5,849 nt of DNA from assembly GCA_009827215.1 (NCBI GenBank), contig WUAJ01000154.1, forward strand, positions 1 through 5,849, in the 5' to 3' direction. Below the pieces are notes generated by a model that saw nothing but the letters and a program-made list of their open reading frames with translations, was not told the DNA's origin and searched no databases. This document shows, piece after piece, positions 1 through 5,849 of this stretch (position 1 is the first letter of the stretch; every line of letters starts with the position of its first letter). The translations under genes and the position numbers were made by a program. The DNA comes from Phycisphaeraceae bacterium. GTDB taxonomy: Bacteria > Planctomycetota > Phycisphaerae > Phycisphaerales > UBA1924.

Positions 1-1308
1 CATGTCGTGTCCGCCGAAGGATGTGAGGTGATCGGCGCAGGATTCGAGTGCGGCGTGGATGCTGAATCCGTCGATGCTGCGTGCGGATCCTTTGCAGACG
101 CCGTCCTTGATCTGCATGAGGATGGTGGGGCGTGCGTAACGATCGACGAGCCGGGAGCAGACGATCCCGACGACGCCGGGATGCCAATCCTCATGAGCGA
201 GGACGATGGCGCGTGTGTCGTCGCTGGTCATTCCCGCTTCGATCGCGAGTTGTTCGGCGTGTCGGAGTATGCGTTGTTCTGTTGCTCGGCGTTGCTCATT
301 GAGTGAAGAGAGCTGCTGTGCGAGGTCACTGGCGCGTTGTCCTCGTGCGGAGGTGAGCAGTTCGAGGGCTTCTCCGGCGTGACCTAAGCGTCCGATCGCA
401 TTGAGTCTTGGTGCGAGACGGAACCCAACGGCTTCGGTGTCAACTTTCCCCGGACCAAGGTCGGACGCTTCGATGAGTGCTCGGAGACCAACGAAGGGTG
501 AGGACTGGAGACGCGACAGTCCGAACTTGGTGATGACTCGGTTCTCGTCGATGAGCGGGACGACATCGGCGATGGATCCCAGTGAAGCGAGCGCGAGCAG
601 ATCTACGAGGGTGGTGCGGAGCTTGGTGCTGACCTTGTCGGATTGGCAGTGGAGCGTCGCGAGGCGCCATGCGAGTTTGTACGCGACTCCGGCGCCGCAG
701 AGTTCTCCGAAGGGGTAGTTTGAATCTGGTCGGCGCGGATGGACGACGGCAAAGGCGCTCGGCATGTCGTCGAGGCATTCGGGTGGATTGTGGTGATCGG
801 TGATGATGAGGTCTACGCCGAGTTGGTTGGCGGTCTGAGCAGGCTCGATCGCAGTGATTCCGCAATCGACGGTGATGATGACCTTGGCGCCTTTGCTTGC
901 GAGTGATTGGATCGCTTCGCAGTTGAGGCCGTAGCCTTCTTCGATGCGATGGGGGATGTAGGTGGAGACCTTGGTTTTTGGAGAGAGAACCTCGATCATG
1001 TGGACGAGGATTGCGGATGCGGTAACGCCGTCGACATCGTAATCTCCGAAGATGACGATGGGTTCATCATTCTGGATCGCGTCGAGGATGCGCTGTGCGG
1101 CTTTGTCGAGGTCTGGGATGAGTGAGGGGTTGTGGAGTCCGGCGAGTGAGGGGTTGAGGAAGTCTTTGGTGGATTGGTCGTCCGTGAGATCGCGTGCGGC
1201 AAGGACTCGGTTGATGAGAGGAAGGGATGGATCGTCGAGGATCAGGGATTGATCCCAGACTTTGGTCAGTCCACGCGCTGTCTGGGTTGGTGGGGGTTGG
1301 GTCGGCAA
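1..1308 (-). CDS. recJ: Single-stranded-DNA-specific exonuclease RecJ (C-terminus cut by window edge)
   Basis: RecJ is a DHH-superfamily 5'-3' exonuclease that degrades single-stranded DNA in recombinational repair (RecF pathway) and mismatch repair. The reverse strand is open from 1308 to 1 (436 codons). It carries the family motifs in order: GDYDVDG (residues 88-94), IPHRIEEGYGLN (118-129), TVDCGIT (146-152), the name-giving TDHH (170-173), LGSIADVVPL (243-252), RLAPRLNAIGRLGHAG (297-312), LNEQRRATEQRIL (336-348), HPGVVGIVCSRL (376-387) and GGH (432-434) of the DHHA1 part. The catalytic Asp and His residues of the DHH core are present. Family members are about 560-600 residues, so the last quarter lies outside the window. 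The frame has a stop at 1326-1324 and no ATG near its beginning. I chose TTG at 1308 because a GGAG lies 6 nt upstream. CTG at 1269 is the main alternative. It is divergent from the adenosyltransferase gene. Identity is nearly certain; the start is moderately sure. Confidence -1.
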   Translation of the reverse strand, partial: MPTQPPPTQTARGLTKVWDQSLILDDPSLPLINRVLAARDLTDDQSTKDFLNPSLAGLHNPSLIPDLDKAAQRILDAIQNDEPIVIFGDYDVDGVTASAILVHMIEVLSPKTKVSTYIPHRIEEGYGLNCEAIQSLASKGAKVIITVDCGITAIEPAQTANQLGVDLIITDHHNPPECLDDMPSAFAVVHPRRPDSNYPFGELCGAGVAYKLAWRLATLHCQSDKVSTKLRTTLVDLLALASLGSIADVVPLIDENRVITKFGLSRLQSSPFVGLRALIEASDLGPGKVDTEAVGFRLAPRLNAIGRLGHAGEALELLTSARGQRASDLAQQLSSLNEQRRATEQRILRHAEQLAIEAGMTSDDTRAIVLAHEDWHPGVVGIVCSRLVDRYARPTILMQIKDGVCKGSARSIDGFSIHAALESCADHLTSFGGHDM

Positions 1309-1314
1309 GTACGG

Positions 1315-1318
1315 CTCC
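1315..1318 (-). promoter_or_regulatory. Shine-Dalgarno GGAG that selects the recJ TTG start
   Basis: On the minus strand GGAG (1318-1315) stands 6 nt before TTG at 1308. The recJ frame has no ATG between its upstream stop (1326-1324) and the conserved N-terminal region, so this spacing is the main argument for a TTG start. Confidence -1.
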
Positions 1319-1361
1319 GAGGATCAATCGATGGACAGAATCGCTGTCAATCGCGGATAGG

Positions 1362-1367
1362 TACACT
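1362..1367 (+). promoter_or_regulatory. Putative -10 box of the adenosyltransferase gene (near-leaderless)
   Basis: TACACT fits the TAnnnT pattern of a sigma-70-type -10 box and ends 10 nt before the ATG at 1378. Transcription would begin about 2-4 nt before the start codon. No Shine-Dalgarno is visible between the box and the ATG, and I see no good -35 hexamer at 16-18 bp. The same 9-mer, TACACTATC, recurs at 2017-2025 just before the first phosphatase gene. The role is inferred from position only. Confidence -1.
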
Positions 1368-1377
1368 ATCCTCCATC

Positions 1378-1986
1378 ATGGTCAAACTTACCAAAATATA
1401 CACGAGAACTGGGGATTCTGGGACAACTGGGCTGGGAACAGGAGAGCGCGTCCCCAAAGCGGATCTCCGCGTTGCTTCGTATGGCACTGTGGACGAGACC
1501 AATGCGGCGGTGGGGGTCGCGGTCACGCACGCTGAGGTCGGTGGAGCGATTTACAAGCGGCTCCGCGCGATACAGCACGATCTGTTCGATCTGGGAGCGG
1601 ATTTGTGCACGCCTTGCAAAGCGGATGAGGATCCGGCGATGGTGCTACGGATCACGCAGGGACAGATTGATGCGCTCGAAGAAGCGATTGATTTCTGGAA
1701 TAAGGATCTTGAGCCTTTGACGAGCTTTGTGCTCCCAGGAGGGACTGCACTTTCAGCGGCTTTGCATGTGGCACGCACGGTTTGCCGGCGGGCTGAGAGG
1801 GAGGTTGCTGAACTGCTTGTGAAGGAATCAGAACGGACATCTGGGTTGACGCTGACCTATCTGAATCGTCTGAGTGATTTGTTGTTTGTGCTCGGAAGAG
1901 TTGCGAATCATCCTGAGATGGGTGGTGGGAGCGGGGATGTGCTCTGGGTTCCTGGAAAGAATCGGGAAGATGCTGGGAACGGTTGA
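1378..1986 (+). CDS. pduO: PduO-type ATP:cob(I)alamin adenosyltransferase
   Basis: This cytosolic enzyme transfers the adenosyl group of ATP to cob(I)alamin, giving adenosylcobalamin, the cofactor of mutases such as methylmalonyl-CoA mutase and of some ribonucleotide reductases. The 202-residue product has the usual length of a single-domain PduO/MMAB protein. Diagnostic stretches are the N-terminal ATP-binding loop KIYTRTGDSGTTGLG (6-20) followed by GERVPK (22-27), SYGTVDETNA (34-43), FVLPGGT (117-123), ARTVCRRAER (132-141) with the arginines that contact ATP in the family, and YLNRLSDLLFVL (161-172). ATG 1378 is chosen because the family begins almost directly with this loop; the open frame upstream to 1174 is an overlap with recJ on the other strand. 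There is no Shine-Dalgarno, and a -10-like box sits 10 nt upstream. No cobalamin riboswitch fits the 69-bp spacer and no B12-dependent enzyme is adjacent. Identity is very secure; cobO is another symbol used for the activity. Confidence -1.
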   Translation: MVKLTKIYTRTGDSGTTGLGTGERVPKADLRVASYGTVDETNAAVGVAVTHAEVGGAIYKRLRAIQHDLFDLGADLCTPCKADEDPAMVLRITQGQIDALEEAIDFWNKDLEPLTSFVLPGGTALSAALHVARTVCRRAEREVAELLVKESERTSGLTLTYLNRLSDLLFVLGRVANHPEMGGGSGDVLWVPGKNREDAGNG

Positions 1987-2001
1987 GGATTGAATCCGGC
2001 G

Positions 2002-2033
2002 GCACTGTTGTTTGTATACACTATCAACAGTGC
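2002..2033. repeat. Perfect 9-bp inverted repeat with 14-nt loop spanning the promoter and start of the first phosphatase gene
   Basis: GCACTGTTG (2002-2010) and CAACAGTGC (2025-2033) are exact reverse complements separated by 14 nt. The loop contains a TATACACT box and the right arm contains the proposed GTG start (2030-2032). No T-run follows, so it does not look like an intrinsic terminator of the adenosyltransferase gene. It could be an operator that brackets a -10 element, an RNA hairpin that hides the start codon on read-through transcripts, or both. The symmetry is seen; the function is inferred. Confidence -1.
2015..2022 (+). promoter_or_regulatory. Putative -10 region of the first phosphatase gene (leaderless)
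   Basis: TATACACT contains two overlapping -10-like hexamers, TATACA (2015-2020) and TACACT (2017-2022). TACACT ends 7 nt before the GTG at 2030, so transcription would begin about at the start codon. A weak -35 candidate, TTGAAT (1990-1995), lies 19 bp before TATACA, which is longer than optimal. The box sits inside the loop of the inverted repeat. Confidence -1.
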
Positions 2034-3439
2034 GTGCGAAGCTCATCAAATTTTGGAAAGCGGCGATATCGACTCGGACGAGTGATCTGCTCCAAGGGGT
2101 TGAGGATTCGGCTGTGCGCCAGAGCGGCGTGCAGTTTATCGCGATGAGTATGCTGCTGGGGGCTGTGCTCATCGTGATGCGGTGGATGCACTTGTCGAGT
2201 ATGGAACTGATGACTGGATCGACTCGAGCGATTTCATTGAGCGGCGCGATTGGTCTGGAGTTCTGCTGGGCGATGGTGTACCTCGCGGGAGTCGCGGTGC
2301 TCGTCGTATGGAAACCCAATGGGATCTGGGCATCTCGGCTTACGGCGATTGTTGTGGTGCTCGAGGGGGTGGTCGCGTTGGTGCGATGGGGTGTTGGGTT
2401 TGATCCAGGACCTGGTGGCAATGCGCTGGCGGCGATCCTGATTGTGCTCACGCTCGGTGCATCGATGATGCCTTGGACTCCGAGGTTGACTTTGTCGTTG
2501 TCGGGAGCGTGGATTCTGGTTGCGACTGCGACGCTTGTGCTGGTCGGTCCTGATCAGGGTGTGTCGCTGGCGGCGACGATATTTGGGTACATCACGGTTG
2601 TTGTGCCTGCGAATATGGTTTCGTTCTTTCGGACAACACGCGTGCGGGATCAGTTTGAACTGCGGTTTTTGCAGACGCGGTATGACGGGATTGAGCAAGA
2701 ACTCCAGGCAGCAAAGAACATACACGAGCGAGCGTTTCCGCAACCTCGCACGACGGGGCTTGTGCGATTCGCGTATTCGTATCGTCCGATGAGTCAAATC
2801 GGTGGGGATTATCTGTTTGCTTCAGTGTTTGGTGAGGATGATGATGCGTCTGTGCTCTTGGTGCTGCTCGATGTTTCGGGGCATGGGATCCCGGCGGCGC
2901 TGACAGCGAATCGATTGCAAGGTGAACTGATGCAGCTCGCGGGTGAGAATCAAGGAATCGAGCCGGACGAGTTGCTTGCTTCGTTGGATCGGTACATCTG
3001 TTTGACAAGTCCCGAGGCGCCTGTGCTGGTGACTGGGATCGCGATGCGGGTTGATCCTCGTTTGAATCAAATCAGGATCGCGAATGCTGGACATCCGAGC
3101 GCGATATTGAGGGATTCTCACGGCGGGATTCAGGAGATCGATGCGACTGGTCCCTTGATGGGGATCGATCCGAGTGCTTCTGTGCGATGGGAGCTGGAGA
3201 CAATGGATTTTGGTCCAGGTGATGCGTTGATCGCGTTTACGGATGGGATCACTGAAGCGATGAATTCGGAGTATGAGATGTTCGGAATTGAAGGGGTTCG
3301 AGGGACAATTCAGTCCGATTGGCTCGAATCTGGTCTTCGATGGCCGGAGTTGGTTCGGAGAGCGGTGGATCGGTATTGCGAAGGGGCGGTCAATGATGAT
3401 ATGCTGATCGTGGATGTCTACCGTCCGCGGGGCGTGTGA
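2030..3439 (+). CDS. Membrane-anchored SpoIIE/RsbU-type PP2C serine phosphatase (first of tandem pair)
   Basis: From GTG 2030 the product has 469 residues. The N-terminal 200 residues hold about six hydrophobic helices (roughly 34-51, 68-93, 103-120, 131-147, 155-172, 178-200) with no recognisable sensor domain or HAMP. A charged helical linker (201-235) leads into a SpoIIE-family PP2C domain: PMSQIGGDYLF (253-263), LLDVSGHGIPAALTANRL (279-296), NAGHP (352-356), FGPGDALIAFTDGITEA (394-410) and NDD (455-457). The putative metal-binding aspartates D260, D281, D405 and D456/D457 are all present, so it should be active. Relatives dephosphorylate serine on STAS-domain anti-anti-sigma factors to release a sigma factor; that substrate is an inference, since no STAS or RsbW-like gene is in the window. 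It lies 37 nt before its paralogue, so the two are probably cotranscribed. The start is uncertain: TTG 2012 is open in frame but would lie in the -10 region, GTG 2030 has no Shine-Dalgarno, and ATG 2144 would cut into the first membrane helix. Confidence -1.
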   Translation: MRAKLIKFWKAAISTRTSDLLQGVEDSAVRQSGVQFIAMSMLLGAVLIVMRWMHLSSMELMTGSTRAISLSGAIGLEFCWAMVYLAGVAVLVVWKPNGIWASRLTAIVVVLEGVVALVRWGVGFDPGPGGNALAAILIVLTLGASMMPWTPRLTLSLSGAWILVATATLVLVGPDQGVSLAATIFGYITVVVPANMVSFFRTTRVRDQFELRFLQTRYDGIEQELQAAKNIHERAFPQPRTTGLVRFAYSYRPMSQIGGDYLFASVFGEDDDASVLLVLLDVSGHGIPAALTANRLQGELMQLAGENQGIEPDELLASLDRYICLTSPEAPVLVTGIAMRVDPRLNQIRIANAGHPSAILRDSHGGIQEIDATGPLMGIDPSASVRWELETMDFGPGDALIAFTDGITEAMNSEYEMFGIEGVRGTIQSDWLESGLRWPELVRRAVDRYCEGAVNDDMLIVDVYRPRGV

Positions 3440-3464
3440 TTGTTGATCGTCCTGAGCGTAGTTG

Positions 3465-3470
3465 AAAGGA
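3465..3470 (+). promoter_or_regulatory. Shine-Dalgarno AAAGGA deciding the GTG start of the second phosphatase
   Basis: AAAGGA ends 6 nt before GTG 3477. The frame is open back to TTG 3462, but that codon lies just upstream of the Shine-Dalgarno itself and has none of its own, so GTG 3477 is preferred. The clear Shine-Dalgarno here contrasts with its absence in the upstream paralogue and fits translation from an internal position on a shared mRNA. Confidence -1.
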
Positions 3471-3476
3471 AGCCGC

Positions 3477-4949
3477 GTGGCGAAGTCCGGCAGCATTGAG
3501 ACAACAGAGTTTCGGAGATCGTTCCATCAGGAGACTCAGCAGATCCTGCGGAAGCGGTTGATCTGGTATGTGTCCATTTGGGGGGGGTTGGGCGCTGCGT
3601 CATTTATCTTCGCCGTTGTGATGATGCTCCGGAACTCACAGATCGCGAGTTTATTGAGTTCGGGTCCGACCAAGGCGATGTTCATCCTGACCAATGGTGC
3701 TTGGGTTCTCGTGTATGCCGCGGTCTTGGTGATGGTGATCGAGAAGCGTGTGAGTGATACTCGCGTGATCCGGATGTCGATCGGGTTGATTATCCTCGAT
3801 GGGTTGGTCGCGGTGATCCTTCGCGAGGTGGATCCGTCGCTCAACTACGGTGCGTGGGTCTGGGTGATCTCGCACTTTGTTGCGTGCTGTGTGTTCCCAT
3901 GGACGGTGAAGCAGGCGTTGTTCCCAATGATCACGCTCGCTGTTGTGAGTTCTGTGGGACACTTGATCGGTGGAATGTCAGCAACAGGGACACTGGCGCT
4001 GGCGCTCACGGTGATGGCGTTTATGACACCTGCGGTGTTTATTTCTGGGATTCGTCATAATCAACGGATCCAGAAGTCAACCAATCGTTTCCTCAATCAG
4101 CGGTACGGGATGCTGCGTCAAGAGCTCGCATACGCGAGGCAGATCCATGAGGCGTTGTTCCCGCCTCCGGTCACGACTGGTCCGATCCACTTTGTGTATC
4201 GGTACGAACCGATGCGTCAGATTGGTGGGGATTACTTGCATGCGAGCAATGCGTATGTGGATGCACATGGGAATGAATCGCTCTCGGTCGCTGTCGTCGA
4301 TGTGACTGGGCACGGCATTCCTGCAGCATTGACTGTGAATCGATTGCATGGGGAGATTGATCTCCGCTTTGCGGAGCAGCCTGACATTTCGCCGGGTGAG
4401 CTGTTGAGCCACCTGAATCGGTATATCAACCTGACGCTTTCCAAGCACTCGATCTTCGCGACGGCGGTGTGTTTCCGCGTTGATCTGACTCGGAACAAGC
4501 TCGAATATGCCTCGGGAGGTCATCCGCCTTCGTTCCTGCGCGGGGTCGACGGCACGATCCAGGATTTGGAATCAACAACCTTTGTGCTCGGTGCGTGCAA
4601 GGACAAGGACTTTGATCCGTGTCAGGCGGAGATCGATTTTGGGCCTGGAGATTCTTTGATTGCGTACACGGATGGGGCGATTGAGGCGCGTTCGAATGAA
4701 GGGAACATGCTGCAGATCGAGGGATTGCGACGCATTGTTGCATCGACTCATCCGCTGGGTCCTGAGGAATCGAGCCATAGCGTGCAGGGGCAGTGGTCAG
4801 AGCGGATTCTGAAGGAGGTTACCATGCATCGTGATGGGCTCCCTCCGGAGGATGACACACTCGCAATCGAGATTTATCGTCCGATCCGTCCCAAGACACG
4901 GAGCGATTCGGATGAATCCGCAGTGGGTGCTGAGTCGGCGTCTGTTTGA
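3477..4949 (+). CDS. Membrane-anchored SpoIIE/RsbU-type PP2C serine phosphatase (second of tandem pair)
   Basis: The 490-residue product has the same layout as the upstream protein. A short cytoplasmic N-terminus precedes about six membrane helices (roughly 29-50, 68-88, 98-115, 124-143, 145-164, 170-191), a helical linker (192-228) and a SpoIIE-type PP2C domain. Key stretches are PMRQIGGDYLHAS (245-257), VVDVTGHGIPAALTVNRLHG (273-292), SGGHPPSFL (346-354), FGPGDSLIAYTDGAIEARSN (388-407) and EDD (458-460). Putative metal-binding aspartates are D252, D275, D399 and D459/D460. The usual NAGH motif reads ASGGH here, a small departure in a conserved loop. A hydrophilic Ser/Glu-rich tail (about 471-490) is absent from the paralogue. 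The shared linker pattern RFL..RY....QEL..A..IHE..FP.P.TTG and the shared PWT motif in the membrane part show that the two genes arose by duplication. The partner is unknown; a STAS-domain protein is the family precedent. An 8-G tract lies early in the gene. Confidence -1.
   Translation: MAKSGSIETTEFRRSFHQETQQILRKRLIWYVSIWGGLGAASFIFAVVMMLRNSQIASLLSSGPTKAMFILTNGAWVLVYAAVLVMVIEKRVSDTRVIRMSIGLIILDGLVAVILREVDPSLNYGAWVWVISHFVACCVFPWTVKQALFPMITLAVVSSVGHLIGGMSATGTLALALTVMAFMTPAVFISGIRHNQRIQKSTNRFLNQRYGMLRQELAYARQIHEALFPPPVTTGPIHFVYRYEPMRQIGGDYLHASNAYVDAHGNESLSVAVVDVTGHGIPAALTVNRLHGEIDLRFAEQPDISPGELLSHLNRYINLTLSKHSIFATAVCFRVDLTRNKLEYASGGHPPSFLRGVDGTIQDLESTTFVLGACKDKDFDPCQAEIDFGPGDSLIAYTDGAIEARSNEGNMLQIEGLRRIVASTHPLGPEESSHSVQGQWSERILKEVTMHRDGLPPEDDTLAIEIYRPIRPKTRSDSDESAVGAESASV
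3580..3587 (+). repeat. Run of eight G residues within the second phosphatase gene
   Basis: The codons TGG GGG GGG encode Trp35-Gly-Gly in the first membrane helix and make an uninterrupted G8. Such tracts are slippage-prone. A change of one base would shift the frame before almost the whole protein. It may simply reflect the local G-rich codon habit. Confidence -1.
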
Positions 4950-4978
4950 TGCGGGGGGACTGTTGGGGCTTATAGAGG

Positions 4979-5338
4979 TCAATCCTTGACGCCTTGGACT
5001 CGATCGGGGTCGGTGTATTTGATGAGTGTCTGTTCGAGGTCCACGCCGTTGATATTGGCGAGGGTCGCGATCCACGCGAGGACATCGGCGAACTCTTCTT
5101 CAAGGTTTTCGCGTTCTTCAGGGGTTGGGGGCTTGTTCTTTCGGTTGTTGTTCGCGAGTGCGGTCGCGAGCTCCCCGAACTCCTCGGTGAGGTACAGGAA
5201 TGTCCCGGCCGTGCCTCGGGCGTTGTCGGAGGCGAAATAGCGGTCGTAGATCAGCTTCTGGAACTGTGAAACGCTGATTCCGGCGGGGTTGGTCGAGGAG
5301 GATGCGGGGGGTAAATTCTGGGATTCAGAGGTGGTCAT
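4979..5338 (-). CDS. MazG-like nucleotide pyrophosphohydrolase
   Basis: The 119-residue product belongs to the all-alpha NTP pyrophosphohydrolase (MazG-like) group, which cleaves nucleoside triphosphates to monophosphates and pyrophosphate with Mg2+. It shows FQKLIYDRYFASDNARG (26-42), then the metal-binding motif EEFGE (52-56), and EEFADVLAWIATLANINGVDLEQ split over 81-103, whose ExxD is E82-D85. This EExxE...ExxD arrangement defines the fold. The subfamily with the DVLAW..TLAN stretch often ends in a Cys-containing GCP.C tail after KY; here the tail is KYTDPDRVQGVKD and lacks the cysteines. The first 20 residues are a Ser/Pro-rich extension, probably disordered. ATG 5338 is the only sensible start and has no Shine-Dalgarno, but a TACCAT box lies 6 nt upstream. 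The gene is convergent with the second phosphatase (28-29 bp gap, no hairpin seen) and divergent from rpsL. The natural substrate (canonical, damaged or modified NTP) cannot be told from sequence. Confidence -1.
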   Translation of the reverse strand: MTTSESQNLPPASSSTNPAGISVSQFQKLIYDRYFASDNARGTAGTFLYLTEEFGELATALANNNRKNKPPTPEERENLEEEFADVLAWIATLANINGVDLEQTLIKYTDPDRVQGVKD

Positions 5339-5344
5339 GGTGCG

Positions 5345-5350
5345 ATGGTA
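5345..5350 (-). promoter_or_regulatory. Putative -10 box of the MazG-like gene (leaderless)
   Basis: TACCAT on the minus strand matches TAnnnT and ends 6 nt before ATG 5338, which would put the transcript start about at the ATG. No Shine-Dalgarno and no convincing -35 hexamer are visible. A short TAnnnT match can occur by chance, so confidence is limited. Confidence -1.
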
Positions 5351-5362
5351 GGATCGAGGATC

Positions 5363-5390
5363 TTGCTTTGGCTGATCTGGTGGCTACACT
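5363..5390 (+). promoter_or_regulatory. Putative rpsL promoter (TTGCTT-N16-TACACT)
   Basis: TTGCTT (5363-5368) and TACACT (5385-5390) are separated by 16 bp. The -10 hexamer is identical to those proposed before the adenosyltransferase and first phosphatase genes. Transcription would begin near 5397 and give a leader of about 80 nt before rpsL. It is the only element in the window with a credible -35/-10 pair. Confidence -1.
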
Positions 5391-5409
5391 ACAGACCCGA
5401 CTTTGGGCG

Positions 5410-5432
5410 CGGGCAGGCGCGGTGTCTGTCCG
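5410..5432 (+). other. Possible small hairpin in the rpsL leader
   Basis: CGGGCAG (5410-5416) can pair with CTGTCCG (5426-5432) over 7 bp, including one G-U pair, around a 9-nt loop. It lies in the proposed leader. There is no following U-run, so it is not a clear attenuator. It could be incidental in G-rich sequence. Confidence -1.
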
Positions 5433-5462
5433 GCTCGTCGAGATTTGGTCCGATTTACAGGT

Positions 5463-5466
5463 CAGG
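5463..5466 (+). promoter_or_regulatory. Weak Shine-Dalgarno of rpsL
   Basis: AGGA stands 10 nt before ATG 5477, slightly farther than optimal. It is the only purine-rich Shine-Dalgarno match close to the start. Confidence -1.
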
Positions 5467-5476
5467 ATTCAGCTCT

Positions 5477-5849
5477 ATGCCGACCATCAATCAGCTCGTA
5501 CGCAAACCACGCAAGACTCCGAAGGTGAAGTCGAAGGTCCGTGATCTGGATAACAGCCCACAGCGTCGTGGTGTGTGTTTGACTGTGAAGACAACGACTC
5601 CGAAGAAGCCGAACTCCGCGCTGCGGAAGATCGCTCGTGTTCGTTTGTCCAACGGCAAAGAAGTGACCGCATACATCGGTGGTGAGGGACACAACCTTCA
5701 GGAGCACTCGATCGTGCTCGTGCGTGGTGGTCGTGTTCGTGACCTTCCCGGTGTGCGTTACCACATCGTTCGTGGTGCTCTCGATACGCTCGGCGTTGAC
5801 GACCGCAAGCAGGGTCGCTCGAAGTACGGCGCGAAGAAAGAGCGGAAGG
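5477..5849 (+). CDS. rpsL: 30S ribosomal protein S12 (C-terminal end cut by window edge)
   Basis: S12 sits at the decoding centre of the small ribosomal subunit and affects translational accuracy. The visible 124 codons start MPTINQLVRKPRK and contain the near-universal TTTPKKPNSALRK (39-51), YIGGEGHNLQEHS (66-78), DLPGVRYHIVRGALD (89-103) and RKQGRSKYGAKK. The protein normally ends at about residue 123-135, so only a few codons are missing. Lys43, a classic streptomycin-contact residue, is the usual Lys. Position 88, usually Lys, is Arg here. Asp89, the residue methylthiolated by RimO in E. coli, is present. ATG 5477 gives the standard N-terminus. rpsL usually heads the str operon (rpsG, fusA, tuf), expected to the right. 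Here it is preceded by a divergent gene rather than rpoC, so it has its own promoter. Codons favour CGT, GGT and GTT, unlike the G-ending codons of the phosphatase genes, as expected of a highly expressed gene. Confidence 0.98.
   Translation, partial: MPTINQLVRKPRKTPKVKSKVRDLDNSPQRRGVCLTVKTTTPKKPNSALRKIARVRLSNGKEVTAYIGGEGHNLQEHSIVLVRGGRVRDLPGVRYHIVRGALDTLGVDDRKQGRSKYGAKKERK

Overview
The window is ordinary bacterial chromosome with moderately high GC. The best guess for the host is a planctomycete, perhaps of the Phycisphaerae type. That rests on the style of the S12 sequence, sparse Shine-Dalgarno use, non-ATG starts and the mix of genes, and it is an impression rather than a proof. No mobile element, CRISPR array, tRNA or rRNA is visible.

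Layout, left to right: (1) the N-terminal 436 residues of the single-strand DNA exonuclease RecJ on the minus strand, running off the left edge; (2) a 69-bp divergent spacer; (3) a complete PduO-type ATP:corrinoid adenosyltransferase on the plus strand; (4) a short junction holding a perfect 9-bp inverted repeat with a -10-like box in its loop; (5) two tandem, clearly paralogous membrane proteins on the plus strand, each with six predicted transmembrane helices, a conserved helical linker and a SpoIIE/RsbU-type PP2C phosphatase domain; (6) a small MazG-like nucleotide pyrophosphohydrolase on the minus strand, convergent with the second phosphatase across a 28-29 bp gap in which I see no terminator; (7) a 138-bp divergent spacer with a promoter-like element and a leader; (8) rpsL (ribosomal protein S12), running off the right edge.

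The genes do not form one pathway. RecJ serves DNA repair, the adenosyltransferase makes coenzyme B12, MazG-like enzymes hydrolyse NTPs, and rpsL opens a ribosomal operon. The least understood part is the phosphatase pair. These look like membrane-anchored sensors that would dephosphorylate an anti-anti-sigma (STAS-domain) protein or similar partner, but no STAS, RsbW-like kinase or sigma factor gene lies in the window.

Two themes cross gene boundaries. First, three genes (adenosyltransferase, first phosphatase, MazG-like) have a TAnnnT box only 6-10 nt before the start codon and no Shine-Dalgarno, which suggests leaderless or nearly leaderless mRNAs. recJ, the second phosphatase and rpsL instead have Shine-Dalgarno-like sequences. 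Second, the plus strand is rich in G and T whichever strand is coding, which suggests that it is the leading strand of replication here.
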